Assembly (NCBI GenBank): GCA_947452875.1
Contig: CANGEZ010000095.1
Coordinates: 1-7,178 of the forward strand
Length of the DNA stretch: 7,178 nucleotides
From: Chitinophagaceae bacterium
GTDB lineage: Bacteria > Bacteroidota > Bacteroidia > Chitinophagales > Chitinophagaceae
Direction of reading: 5' to 3'
Below, piece by piece: positions 1-6,054 of this stretch. A program made the translations under genes and the position numbers. Positions within the stretch are counted from its first letter, which is position 1, and each line of letters begins with the position of its first letter. The notes under the pieces are model-generated. The model made no database searches, had not been told where the DNA came from, and saw only the letters and a list, made by a program, of their open reading frames with translations.

Positions 1-2881
1 CCAAACCTGATTTATTTACTATTTTCTTGAAAGGAGAATTGAATAATTCAGTGGTATCAATCTCCATTACATAATCCCTATTTCCACTTAAAGGATTGGC
101 GGTATTGGCTACAAAAGTTATGTTTTGACTGTTGACGATAGAAAAGTTATTTGGAAATGCAGGCCTCAATTCATCTTCAAAAATGTAAAAATCTTTACTG
201 ACAGTATTGTTTGTTTCAAATTGTTCCTCGATTCTGTCAGTAGCATCTAAAGTAACCGTAATGCGATTTAAACCTTTATCTGTTGTAGGTATAATAGGTA
301 CTGTCAATTCTAATGAATCAACACTTTTTATGGCAGGTATTATTTGACTGTATAAAACCCTGATGGTATCATTAGGCAATTTGCGTTTAACCGTAACCGA
401 TATAGAATCGCCTACTGCTTTGCCAATGTTCTGCATTTTAATTTTTAGATTAAAACTATTATCCGCAACTGAAATGATGTTTGGACTGATTTTTACCAAT
501 GGTTCTTCAATTACAAAATCGGGCTTAGGAAAGCAATTGATTTTAATGGCAGGATCTGCATGTAAATTAATTTCTTCTACATGTATACGAGTAAAGAAAT
601 CAAGAGAAGGATTATTACCACCTAATTCTGCAGAGAGTGATTTTATTTGATTGCCGATGGTATTGCCATACATAGTTTTGCTGAAACGAGTGTACAAAGC
701 AGTATTGTAAAAATTCAAAAATGGAGGAATGCCAAAATGGGTATCCGCCAAAAATCCAATACTACCTCGTTGTGGGGCCAATACATATTTTTCAGAAACT
801 GTTAGGTTACCGGTTAAACGAAGTGGATCAAAAATATAATAATTGCCCGCGCTACAACCACTTACATTGAAGAAGGGATATTTTCCAGCATTTTGATAAA
901 TCTCTGGATTGCTAAGATTGAATTCGAAAGTATTTGCAGATGAGTGACCGAAATAACCAACAAATCCTAGTCCTTCATTAAACAAATCCTCAATTCTTTG
1001 GCTGCTAGCTTGCTGTATGGCTCCTGTAGAAGTTTTGGAAAAGGTTTCTACATGAGCACCATATAAAGTGTCTTCAGCAATTTGTTTATATCCATTCATG
1101 TAGTTTTTGAAGGTCATGTTTTCCAGACTGTCTTTTCCTCCGGCTACATGAATAAAATTTTTCATCCAGCCTTTTCCGTCTATTGTTGCACCTGGAATAT
1201 TTTGTGTGTTTTCGTATTCAATTACTTTTTGCAGGTAATCATTTACTTCATCTCCATCAATGGCTCCCAGTCTTCCGATAGGTAATAAAGGAACTGCCAA
1301 GCCAGGTGAAGAAGCCAACAACACATCAGATGCCGGCCAACCGAATGTAGTAACTAGATTTAACTTTTCGCTTATCGGGTCAGCTTCATTCACTCTTTGA
1401 TCAATGTAATTAACACCCCTTCCTATAATAAAAACATAATTGGGTGTTTGTGAAAATTGAGTTGTTGCAAAACGAATGAAATCTCTTACCGAACCGGGAT
1501 GGTGTTTGATGCCAAATCCAAATTGATCGGTAAGCTCGTTGATGTCATAAATTTTTGCATTATATCCTCCGCCTGAAGTCGAACTTCTATAAGCACGATA
1601 AGCTTCTACATAATTATTTCCATTGCCATTATTGTACAAAACAGGATTGGTAACAATCATATAATTCCCTTGATTATCGGGATTGGAAAGATTGACAAAA
1701 TTTCTTTGTGTCAACGAATTGATATTTTGTGGACTCTCCTGATTAATCAGGATGAACTTACGTGTTTGAGTAGACGCAGGCAATACAAATTTCACTTTTC
1801 CCGGAGTAGAATTTATTTCTCCGAGATATCTTATACCATTGGTGAGATCATATAAAACAGGAGCCGTTGTACCATAATTGAAATTATCAATGACCAGATA
1901 ATTTCCTGTAGCTGAAGGCTGTATTTTAAAAGAAAAATATCTAGCATTCGTAAAATTGAAAGCTGCAGGATATGTCAAACCAATACTAGCCACTACAATT
2001 CTGTCGTAAATATTTGTTGAAGTGCTATTCACAAAAACAGGAAGATAACTGGTGTTTTGCTGCAACAAAGAAAGCGGCAGGTTTTGAAAATTCAATTTCT
2101 GATAATTGAAATAATCCATGCTTACTGTATTTCCGTATGGAGCAGCAGTAATTTCATTTAGATTCAGTTTGATTTTAAGATTACGGGTATTCGGAGCAGC
2201 GCCTACTGCATTGACTCTTACTGAAAGTCCATTTGCCGGACCGGCCATGTACACATTCAAATCGAAAAATTCTTTAGCCAAATCGCAACATGGAGCTGTA
2301 ACCACACTCGACCAACCTTCTCCGGGATCATAAGCCGAAGAATACACATATTCACCAACAGGCTTGGCTTCACCCCTGTTGATTTGGTCTTTGTAATAAA
2401 AGTCGACATCTCTCATGAAATACGCATCAGGTGTAGCATTGCTAGGTGCCGTATTGCTGGCTGTTTCATAACGCAAATTGGCGTTACCCGAATTAACCGT
2501 CAAAAAATAAGCTACTGTATCTGTTTCCAAACTATATCTGTCTGCCAATTGAAAATCGGAGTTGCGATACAATTCATTGTCAGGCTTCCCATCATTCATT
2601 TCACCCCAGAATTCTATAAAATCTGAAGCACCTAAATTGGCATTACTAACTGAAGTGAATAAACGAACTTCAACCCCATTTCTCCATAATTGAAAATCAT
2701 TGGCATTGATGTTGTTCAAACCTGCAGCGGCAAGCGTAGATTGAGGAATCCTACACAACGTATCTTTAGCAATTCTGAATTTGTAATAAGTTTTGTTATA
2801 ATCAATCCAGCTATTGTTTAACTGTGCATTTAGTTTTGCAGCAGCAAGCAACATGAAAAAGAAAATAATTTTTTTAAACAT
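1..2881 (-). CDS. porU2: Putative type IX secretion system sortase, PorU2-like (peptidase C25/gingipain family), 3' end outside window
   Basis: The frame is open from the ATG at 2881 to the window edge, giving 960 residues with no stop. Residues 1-20 form a clean Sec signal peptide (hydrophobic IIFFFMLLAAA, then LNAQ). Residues about 25-110 match the N-terminal region of PorU-type proteins (YYKFRIAKDTLCRI, FQLWRNGVEV). The C25 caspase-like catalytic domain spans about 405-785: VFIIGRG near 483, PLLPIGRLGA at 531-540, catalytic His646 in GYFGHSS, catalytic Cys676 in NVSGCSAGN, and the family's closing DPAIKI near 776. Residues about 788-900 look like a CARDB/Ig-type domain, ending EEQFETNNTVSKDF. 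Known for the family: PorU cleaves the C-terminal sorting domain of T9SS cargo and anchors it at the outer surface. The CARDB-like extension and continuation past residue 960 fit the longer PorU2 group better than canonical PorU. The gene follows the PorV/PorQ-like gene by 16 bp. Family assignment is firm; sortase as opposed to secreted-protease activity is inference. Confidence 0.87.
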   Translation of the reverse strand, partial: MFKKIIFFFMLLAAAKLNAQLNNSWIDYNKTYYKFRIAKDTLCRIPQSTLAAAGLNNINANDFQLWRNGVEVRLFTSVSNANLGASDFIEFWGEMNDGKPDNELYRNSDFQLADRYSLETDTVAYFLTVNSGNANLRYETASNTAPSNATPDAYFMRDVDFYYKDQINRGEAKPVGEYVYSSAYDPGEGWSSVVTAPCCDLAKEFFDLNVYMAGPANGLSVRVNAVGAAPNTRNLKIKLNLNEITAAPYGNTVSMDYFNYQKLNFQNLPLSLLQQNTSYLPVFVNSTSTNIYDRIVVASIGLTYPAAFNFTNARYFSFKIQPSATGNYLVIDNFNYGTTAPVLYDLTNGIRYLGEINSTPGKVKFVLPASTQTRKFILINQESPQNINSLTQRNFVNLSNPDNQGNYMIVTNPVLYNNGNGNNYVEAYRAYRSSTSGGGYNAKIYDINELTDQFGFGIKHHPGSVRDFIRFATTQFSQTPNYVFIIGRGVNYIDQRVNEADPISEKLNLVTTFGWPASDVLLASSPGLAVPLLPIGRLGAIDGDEVNDYLQKVIEYENTQNIPGATIDGKGWMKNFIHVAGGKDSLENMTFKNYMNGYKQIAEDTLYGAHVETFSKTSTGAIQQASSQRIEDLFNEGLGFVGYFGHSSANTFEFNLSNPEIYQNAGKYPFFNVSGCSAGNYYIFDPLRLTGNLTVSEKYVLAPQRGSIGFLADTHFGIPPFLNFYNTALYTRFSKTMYGNTIGNQIKSLSAELGGNNPSLDFFTRIHVEEINLHADPAIKINCFPKPDFVIEEPLVKISPNIISVADNSFNLKIKMQNIGKAVGDSISVTVKRKLPNDTIRVLYSQIIPAIKSVDSLELTVPIIPTTDKGLNRITVTLDATDRIEEQFETNNTVSKDFYIFEDELRPAFPNNFSIVNSQNITFVANTANPLSGNRDYVMEIDTTELFNSPFKKIVNKSGL

Positions 2882-2887
2882 AGCAAA

Positions 2888-2890
2888 CCT
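2888..2890 (-). promoter_or_regulatory. Shine-Dalgarno-like AGG of the PorU2-like gene
   Basis: On the minus strand the 16-bp gap before the ATG at 2881 contains AGG six bases upstream of the start (aacAGGtttgctATG). The spacing is suitable for ribosome binding and, with the signal peptide beginning right at this ATG, supports the start. Bacteroidota often translate without a strong Shine-Dalgarno, so the site is modest evidence. Confidence 0.45.
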
Positions 2891-2897
2891 GTTTATG

Positions 2898-4064
2898 TTA
2901 GTTTTCATTCTTTTTAATCAGATTGAATTTTAATGAGAATACGTGAGTATACAATGGACTCGACTGATTGGCAAGATTGGTAAATGCATAATCAATGGTC
3001 ACATTTTTAATTTTAAATCCTGCTCCAAGTGAAGGCTGATAAATCCAAACTTTTTTCTGATTCAACGTATCTGCATCAGCCAATGCTTTTTGAAAATTGG
3101 TGATACCTGCTCTTACAAAAAACACTTTCTTTATTTCTGCTTCTACTCCAAGATGTGGATCAATGCTTACTAATTTCGAACTGATGATAGTATTTCGTTT
3201 GCCATCAAAAGTCAAATCCAAATTGGCTTCAGCTGCCAGTTTTACTGATTTGTTGATGTCAAATTTGTAGTTGCCGCCAATCACCAAACGAGGTGAAGTG
3301 AGCTCAGTTGATTTTAATGGGATGTCGTTATTCGTTAAGTAAAGTACTTGTTTTTCTCTTTCAGTAAAGTGAAATGACCAAGCATTGAAAGTCGAAGTTA
3401 AATCGCGAGCAACTGCAGCCAAACGCCATTTCTTACCAATCATGTTTACACCTAAGTCCAATCCAAATCCCCAAGCGTTGGCAAATGAACCTACTTTTCG
3501 ATAAATGACTTTTGCATTACCGCCTATGTTCAAGGTATAATCATTTGTCTTTTTTAATTCTTGTGCATAAGAAAATAAAAATGCGTAATCAGCAGAAGAG
3601 AAAGATTGGATGTTATTGTAATTCAAACTTCCATCAGGTTCCACAAGAAAAAGTGTGTTAGGGATATCATCCACAGCGAATCTCAACAGTGAAAATCCAA
3701 GTGTACTTTTTTTATCTTTTGTAGGAATCGCTAACGCTGCAAAATCATATTTGGCAATGCCAGCAAAATAATCAGCGTGCATTAGCGCCAGATTGGGATG
3801 GTCTTTTACTTCAGTCAAACCTGCAGGATTCCAATAACCTGAAGTGGCATCATCAACAGAAGCGATTTGTGCATTCCCCATGGCGAGTCCGCGAGCACCG
3901 GCACCAATATTTAAAAATTCATTGGAATAGGTTCTGAACTGAGCCTTTGAAAAATATGGAAATATGTTAAATGAAATAACGAAAAAAACAACAGAAAGCC
4001 TGTATCGTTTAATTAATGAATTCTTATGAAAGATTTTAATCGAACGCGAATTGTATGTTATCAT
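2898..4064 (-). CDS. PorV/PorQ-family outer-membrane beta-barrel protein
   Basis: 388 residues from the ATG at 4064 to TAA at 2898-2900. An in-frame ATG lies 69 bp further upstream at 4133, but its extra 23 residues are charged and unlike a signal peptide, and a good promoter (4088-4117) falls inside that extension, so 4064 is preferred. From 4064 the protein has a long basic n-region, a hydrophobic stretch (LSVVFFVISFNIFPYF) and probable signal cleavage after SKA, near residue 41. The mature N-terminus carries the PorV/PorQ signature at about residues 52-83: NIGAGARGLAMG, then ASVDDATSGYWNPAGL. The rest alternates aromatic and polar residues as in an outer-membrane barrel (family known to be FadL-like). 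In T9SS, PorV binds cargo at the outer membrane and delivers it to the PorU sortase, and PorQ is a relative; the signature here is not that of canonical PorV. It lies first in an operon with the PorU2-like gene. A partner role with that protein is inferred from adjacency. Confidence 0.87.
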   Translation of the reverse strand: MITYNSRSIKIFHKNSLIKRYRLSVVFFVISFNIFPYFSKAQFRTYSNEFLNIGAGARGLAMGNAQIASVDDATSGYWNPAGLTEVKDHPNLALMHADYFAGIAKYDFAALAIPTKDKKSTLGFSLLRFAVDDIPNTLFLVEPDGSLNYNNIQSFSSADYAFLFSYAQELKKTNDYTLNIGGNAKVIYRKVGSFANAWGFGLDLGVNMIGKKWRLAAVARDLTSTFNAWSFHFTEREKQVLYLTNNDIPLKSTELTSPRLVIGGNYKFDINKSVKLAAEANLDLTFDGKRNTIISSKLVSIDPHLGVEAEIKKVFFVRAGITNFQKALADADTLNQKKVWIYQPSLGAGFKIKNVTIDYAFTNLANQSSPLYTHVFSLKFNLIKKNEN

Positions 4065-4241
4065 TGTGGGATTACGTTGGATGATTTCAAATTTACAACT
4101 ATTAAATCTTTTTGCAACATAAATTGGCCTCAATAAATCAGTTTTTTCAACTGCTGCAGCTGATTTTTTACGGAATAATAAAATACATTCTGATAATTTT
4201 TGCTCATTTTTGCAAAATCAAAAAAGAACCCGTCAATAGTT
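4065..4241. other. Divergent intergenic region between the T9SS-like operon and tyrS
   Basis: This 177-bp AT-rich stretch separates two divergent genes. It holds the operon promoter at 4088-4117 on the minus strand and must also hold the tyrS promoter. For tyrS the best -7 candidate I see is TAATTTTTG at 4194-4202, which has one base too many between TA and TTTG and no clear TTG about 19-20 bases upstream, so I do not call it separately. An 8-bp palindrome GCTGCAGC occurs at 4153-4160. I see no T-box-like leader for tyrS; the space is too short for a typical one. Confidence 0.5.
4088..4117 (-). promoter_or_regulatory. Bacteroidota-type promoter of the PorV-like/PorU2-like operon
   Basis: Reading the minus strand, TTG (4117-4115) is followed by exactly 19 bases and then TAAATTTG (4095-4088). 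This matches the Bacteroidota sigma-ABfr consensus of a -33 TTG and a -7 TAnnTTTG at the usual spacing. Transcription would be expected to begin roughly 5-8 bases further on, near 4080-4083. This leaves a leader of about 17-20 nt before the ATG at 4064 and excludes the ATG at 4133 from the transcript. Confidence 0.65.
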
Positions 4242-5519
4242 ATGAACCAACTTATCAAGGAATTGCAGTGGAGAGGGATGATACAGGATATTATGCCCGG
4301 AACAGAAGAACAACTCAATAAAGAAATGACCTCAGCTTATGTGGGCTTCGACCCTACGGCTGATAGTCTGCATATTGGAAGTTTGGTTCCCATTTTATTG
4401 TTGGTTCATTTACAAAAAGCAGGTCATAAGCCTATTGCTTTGGTTGGCGGCGCAACTGGCATGGTGGGCGACCCGAGTGGAAAAAGTGAAGAAAGAAACA
4501 TGTTGAACGAAGAGGATTTAAATAAAAATGTAATCGGCGTTAGAAACCAGTTGATGCAGTTTTTAAATTTTGATGCTTCATTACCTAATGCTGCGGAATT
4601 GGTGAATAATTACGATTGGTTCAAAGGGATCAGTTTTCTAGAATTTATCAGAGATGCCGGAAAGCACATTACCGTGAATTATATGATGGCGAAAGACAGT
4701 GTGAAGAAAAGACTGGAAGGTGATAACGGGATGTCATTTACAGAATTCACTTATCAGCTGGTGCAAGGATATGATTTCTACTGGTTGTTTAAAAACAAGA
4801 ACTGCAAATTGCAAATGGGTGGCAGTGATCAATGGGGCAATATCGTTACCGGTACGGAATTAATTAGAAGAAAAATTGGTGGTGAAGCATTTGCATTTAC
4901 TTGTCCGTTGATTAAAAAAGCCGACGGAGGTAAATTCGGTAAAACAGAAAAAGGAAATATCTGGTTGGATGCCAATAAAACGACACCATATCAATTCTAT
5001 CAGTTCTGGTTAAACGCTTCAGATGCTGATGCAGCCACCTGGATTAAAATATTTACATTCTTACCACAAGATGAAATCAATGCGTTAATTGCAGCACATG
5101 AAAATAATTCTGCAGACAGAATACTACAGAAAAAACTGGCAGAGGAATTGACCATTTTTGTTCATGGACAAACAGAGTTTGATAAAGCGGTAGAAACCAC
5201 ACAGAAATTATTCTCCAATACCAAAGCTCCCATTGATGCATTGAGCGTAGAAGATTTAGAATCAATTGAAGGCATTGTAAGAACAGATTATGCTGCTGAT
5301 AAAATCAATGCTGGTGTTGACGTACTTAGCTTCTTAACAGAAAATGCTGTTTTTGAAAGTAAAGGAGCTGCACGTAAAATGTTGCAGAATGGAGGGGTGA
5401 GTATCAACAGAGAAAAAATTACAGACATGCAAATGATGGTGGAGAAAAAACATTTGCTGCATGATAAGTTTATCTTGGTGCAGGTGGGGAAGAAGAATTA
5501 TTATTTGATTGCGATATAA
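4242..5519 (+). CDS. tyrS: Tyrosyl-tRNA synthetase (tyrosine--tRNA ligase), bacterial TyrS type
   Basis: 425 residues, the usual size for bacterial TyrRS. This cytoplasmic class I synthetase joins tyrosine to tRNA-Tyr using ATP. Visible in order: YVGFDPTADSLHIGS (33-47) with the HIGH-type motif at 44-47; GGATGMVGDPSGKS (69-82) with the tyrosine-binding aspartate Asp77; YQLVQGYDF (171-179), whose Tyr171, Gln175 and Asp178 keep the spacing of the tyrosine pocket; GGSDQWGNI (193-201); and KFGKT (231-235) as the KMSKS-type loop. The C-terminal S4-like RNA-binding domain is at about 358-420, with GAARKMLQNGGVSIN. The start is taken at the ATG at 4242 because the protein then begins MNQLIKEL just ahead of the conserved region, after an A-rich tract (aaaaaagaa). 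An in-frame ATG at 4200 would add 14 lysine-rich residues with no family match. All catalytic motifs are intact. Confidence 0.97.
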   Translation: MNQLIKELQWRGMIQDIMPGTEEQLNKEMTSAYVGFDPTADSLHIGSLVPILLLVHLQKAGHKPIALVGGATGMVGDPSGKSEERNMLNEEDLNKNVIGVRNQLMQFLNFDASLPNAAELVNNYDWFKGISFLEFIRDAGKHITVNYMMAKDSVKKRLEGDNGMSFTEFTYQLVQGYDFYWLFKNKNCKLQMGGSDQWGNIVTGTELIRRKIGGEAFAFTCPLIKKADGGKFGKTEKGNIWLDANKTTPYQFYQFWLNASDADAATWIKIFTFLPQDEINALIAAHENNSADRILQKKLAEELTIFVHGQTEFDKAVETTQKLFSNTKAPIDALSVEDLESIEGIVRTDYAADKINAGVDVLSFLTENAVFESKGAARKMLQNGGVSINREKITDMQMMVEKKHLLHDKFILVQVGKKNYYLIAI

Positions 5520-5523
5520 GGCG

Positions 5524-5550
5524 GCCCCCTCAATCCCCCAAGGGGGAAGT
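5524..5550 (+). repeat. C/G-tract hairpin repeat, left border copy
   Basis: The unit is GCCCCCTCAATCCCCC followed by AAGGGGGAAGT. Its reverse complement recurs at 6022-6049 with a single inserted base. Within it, TCCCCC-AA-GGGGGA (5534-5547) can form a 6-bp stem. It begins five bases after the tyrS stop, so it may help end tyrS transcription, but no T-run follows the stem. Similar C/G-tract units are familiar between genes in Bacteroidota. Confidence 0.8.
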
Positions 5551-5552
5551 AA

Positions 5553-5574
5553 GCCCCCTTAGTCCCCCAAAGGG
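5553..5574 (+). repeat. Degraded tandem copy of the C/G-tract repeat
   Basis: GCCCCCTTAGTCCCCC followed by AAAGGG is an imperfect direct copy of the border repeat just upstream. It starts 29 bases after the first copy and has a shortened G arm. The G arm being shorter than the C arm suggests decay. Confidence 0.65.
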
Positions 5575-5596
5575 TGATATGTTTTGTTGGGGTTAG

Positions 5597-5613
5597 CCAC
5601 GAATTCACGAATT
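5597..5613 (+). repeat. 17-bp repeat CCACGAATTCACGAATT, copy 1
   Basis: This copy is identical over 17 bases to 5687-5703. A degraded third copy (13 of 17 bases) lies at 5811-5827. Internally it is itself a near-tandem of CACGAATT. Confidence 0.8.
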
Positions 5614-5636
5614 TTATCAAGGTTGTAAAGTTTTTT

Positions 5637-5672
5637 GCCACAAAGACTCGAAGGCACAAAGATTCACGAAGG
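5637..5672 (+). repeat. 36-bp direct repeat, copy 1
   Basis: It begins GCCACAAAGACTCGAAGG and ends CACAAAGATTCACGAAGG. It matches 5871-5906 at 34 of 36 positions, and similarity continues to the left (AAGG-N4-AAAGTTTT before both copies). Its reverse strand reads as a spurious Leu/Cys/Arg-rich peptide. Repeats of this kind are known as dispersed intergenic elements in Bacteroidota. Confidence 0.85.
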
Positions 5673-5686
5673 TTGATTTTATATAA

Positions 5687-5703
5687 CCACGAATTCACGA
5701 ATT
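5687..5703 (+). repeat. 17-bp repeat CCACGAATTCACGAATT, copy 2
   Basis: Exact copy of 5597-5613, 90 bases downstream. It sits just after the first 36-bp repeat, so the 17-bp and 36-bp units alternate. Confidence 0.8.
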
Positions 5704-5722
5704 ATTTCTCACGTAATTTTTT

Positions 5723-5739
5723 ATGTTCCATAGGAACAT
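5723..5739. repeat. GTTCCATAGGAAC hairpin, copy 1
   Basis: ATGTTCC-ATA-GGAACAT is a perfect inverted repeat with 7-bp arms and an ATA centre. The core recurs at 5781-5795. I recall this core as a dispersed Bacteroidota repeat, but could not check it here. Confidence 0.75.
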
Positions 5740-5780
5740 CTCGTCTTTAGCCCGAAATGTTATTTGTTTAACGGGATCGT

Positions 5781-5795
5781 CGTTCCATAGGAACG
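5781..5795. repeat. GTTCCATAGGAAC hairpin, copy 2
   Basis: CGTTCC-ATA-GGAACG has 6-bp arms. Compared with copy 1 the outermost shared pair changes from T-A to C-G on both arms while the ATA centre is kept, so pairing is preserved despite the sequence change. Confidence 0.75.
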
Positions 5796-5810
5796 TTTGG
5801 TGAGGATTAG

Positions 5811-5827
5811 CCGGGAGTTCACAAATT
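5811..5827 (+). repeat. Degraded third copy of the 17-bp repeat
   Basis: CCGGGAGTTCACAAATT agrees with the 17-bp unit at 13 positions. It is preceded by ATTAGCC much as copy 1 is preceded by GTTAG, so it marks the start of the second, longer copy of the composite repeat unit ending at 5906. Confidence 0.55.
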
Positions 5828-5870
5828 GTTTCACGCAAGGACCGCAAAGGAGCAAGGACGCAAAGTTTTC

Positions 5871-5906
5871 GCCACCAAGACACGAAGGCACAAAGATTCA
5901 CGAAGG
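5871..5906 (+). repeat. 36-bp direct repeat, copy 2
   Basis: It differs from 5637-5672 at two positions only. It is preceded by a purine-rich stretch with CGCAAGG/CGCAAAGG/CGCAAAG echoes (5834-5864) that has no counterpart before copy 1, so the second composite unit is longer. Confidence 0.85.
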
Positions 5907-5941
5907 CGTTTTATAAAATTCAATAGATAATTTTCATTGCT

Positions 5942-5963
5942 CCCCTCTCCCTCGGGAGAGGGG
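5942..5963. repeat. Strong GC-rich hairpin, 10-bp perfect stem
   Basis: CCCCTCTCCC-TC-GGGAGAGGGG is a perfect 10-bp inverted repeat with a 2-base centre, followed by a G-rich tail (TTGGGGGTGAGG). No T-run follows on the plus strand, and on the minus strand the hairpin is followed by GCAATGAAAA, so it is not a classic intrinsic terminator. It resembles another dispersed repeat type found between Bacteroidota genes. Confidence 0.75.
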
Positions 5964-5993
5964 TTGGGGGTGAGGTTTGACCATTCACGAGAG

Positions 5994-6017
5994 AATGATC
6001 ATTTCATTTCCGAAATG
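5994..6017. repeat. Two adjacent short palindromes
   Basis: AATGATCATT (5994-6003) is a perfect 10-bp palindrome. One base later CATTTC-C-GAAATG (6005-6017) is an inverted repeat with 6-bp arms. Their role is unknown; they may be further repeat fragments. Confidence 0.5.
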
Positions 6018-6040
6018 GAAAACTTCCCCCTTCGGGGGAT
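6018..6040 (-). terminator. Possible intrinsic terminator of the TonB-receptor gene
   Basis: On the minus strand, about 15 bases after the receptor's TGA, comes TCCCCC-GAA-GGGGGA followed by AGTTTTCC. This is a stable 6-bp G/C stem with a short T-run of four. It lies inside the right border repeat, so a repeat unit may be serving as the terminator. The T-run is short and the call is tentative. Confidence 0.4.
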
Positions 6041-6049
6041 TGAGGGGGC
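6022..6049 (-). repeat. C/G-tract hairpin repeat, right border copy (inverted)
   Basis: It is the reverse complement of 5524-5550 apart from one extra base in the hairpin loop (GAA here, AA there). It ends five bases before the stop codon of the receptor gene. With the left copy it encloses the whole repeat island. Confidence 0.8.
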
Positions 6050-6054
6050 TAGTC

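Larger units (their letters stand above)
5520..6054. other. Repeat-filled convergent intergenic region, no credible gene
   Basis: These 535 bp lie between the stop codons of tyrS (5517-5519) and the TonB-receptor gene (6055-6057). They contain GC-rich C/G-tract hairpins at both edges, two copies of a 36-bp repeat, two exact 17-bp repeats plus a degraded third, two GTTCCATAGGAAC hairpins, a 10-bp perfect hairpin, and small palindromes. Open frames of 60-91 codons exist here, but they are translated repeats without start signals or family resemblance. The base texture differs from the flanking genes, with runs of C and G against an AT-rich background. Confidence 0.85.

Noticed and set aside
363..2626. 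Five plus-strand open frames of 61-95 codons
   Set aside because: All are shadows antisense to the long C25-peptidase frame, which has a signal peptide, catalytic motifs and continuous homology.
1..2881. Canonical core PorU
   Set aside because: The CARDB-like domain after the catalytic domain and the length already beyond 960 residues fit the PorU2 group better, though the distinction needs the missing C-terminus and a tree.
4130..4318. Minus-strand 62-codon frame upstream of the PorV-like gene
   Set aside because: It lies antisense to the start of tyrS and spans the divergent promoter region; it has no support beyond being open.
5501..5698. Minus-strand open frame of 65 codons at the end of tyrS and into the repeats
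   Set aside because: It is a translation of the C/G-tract and 36-bp repeats, overlaps the tyrS stop, and has no ribosome site or family match.
5695..5901. Minus-strand open frame of 68 codons, Leu/Arg/Cys-rich
   Set aside because: The peptide is the typical product of reading dispersed repeats on the reverse strand; such repeats are often wrongly annotated as small proteins.
5597..5906. CRISPR array
   Set aside because: The repeats are irregularly spaced, of several different types and degraded; there are no uniform spacers and no cas genes.
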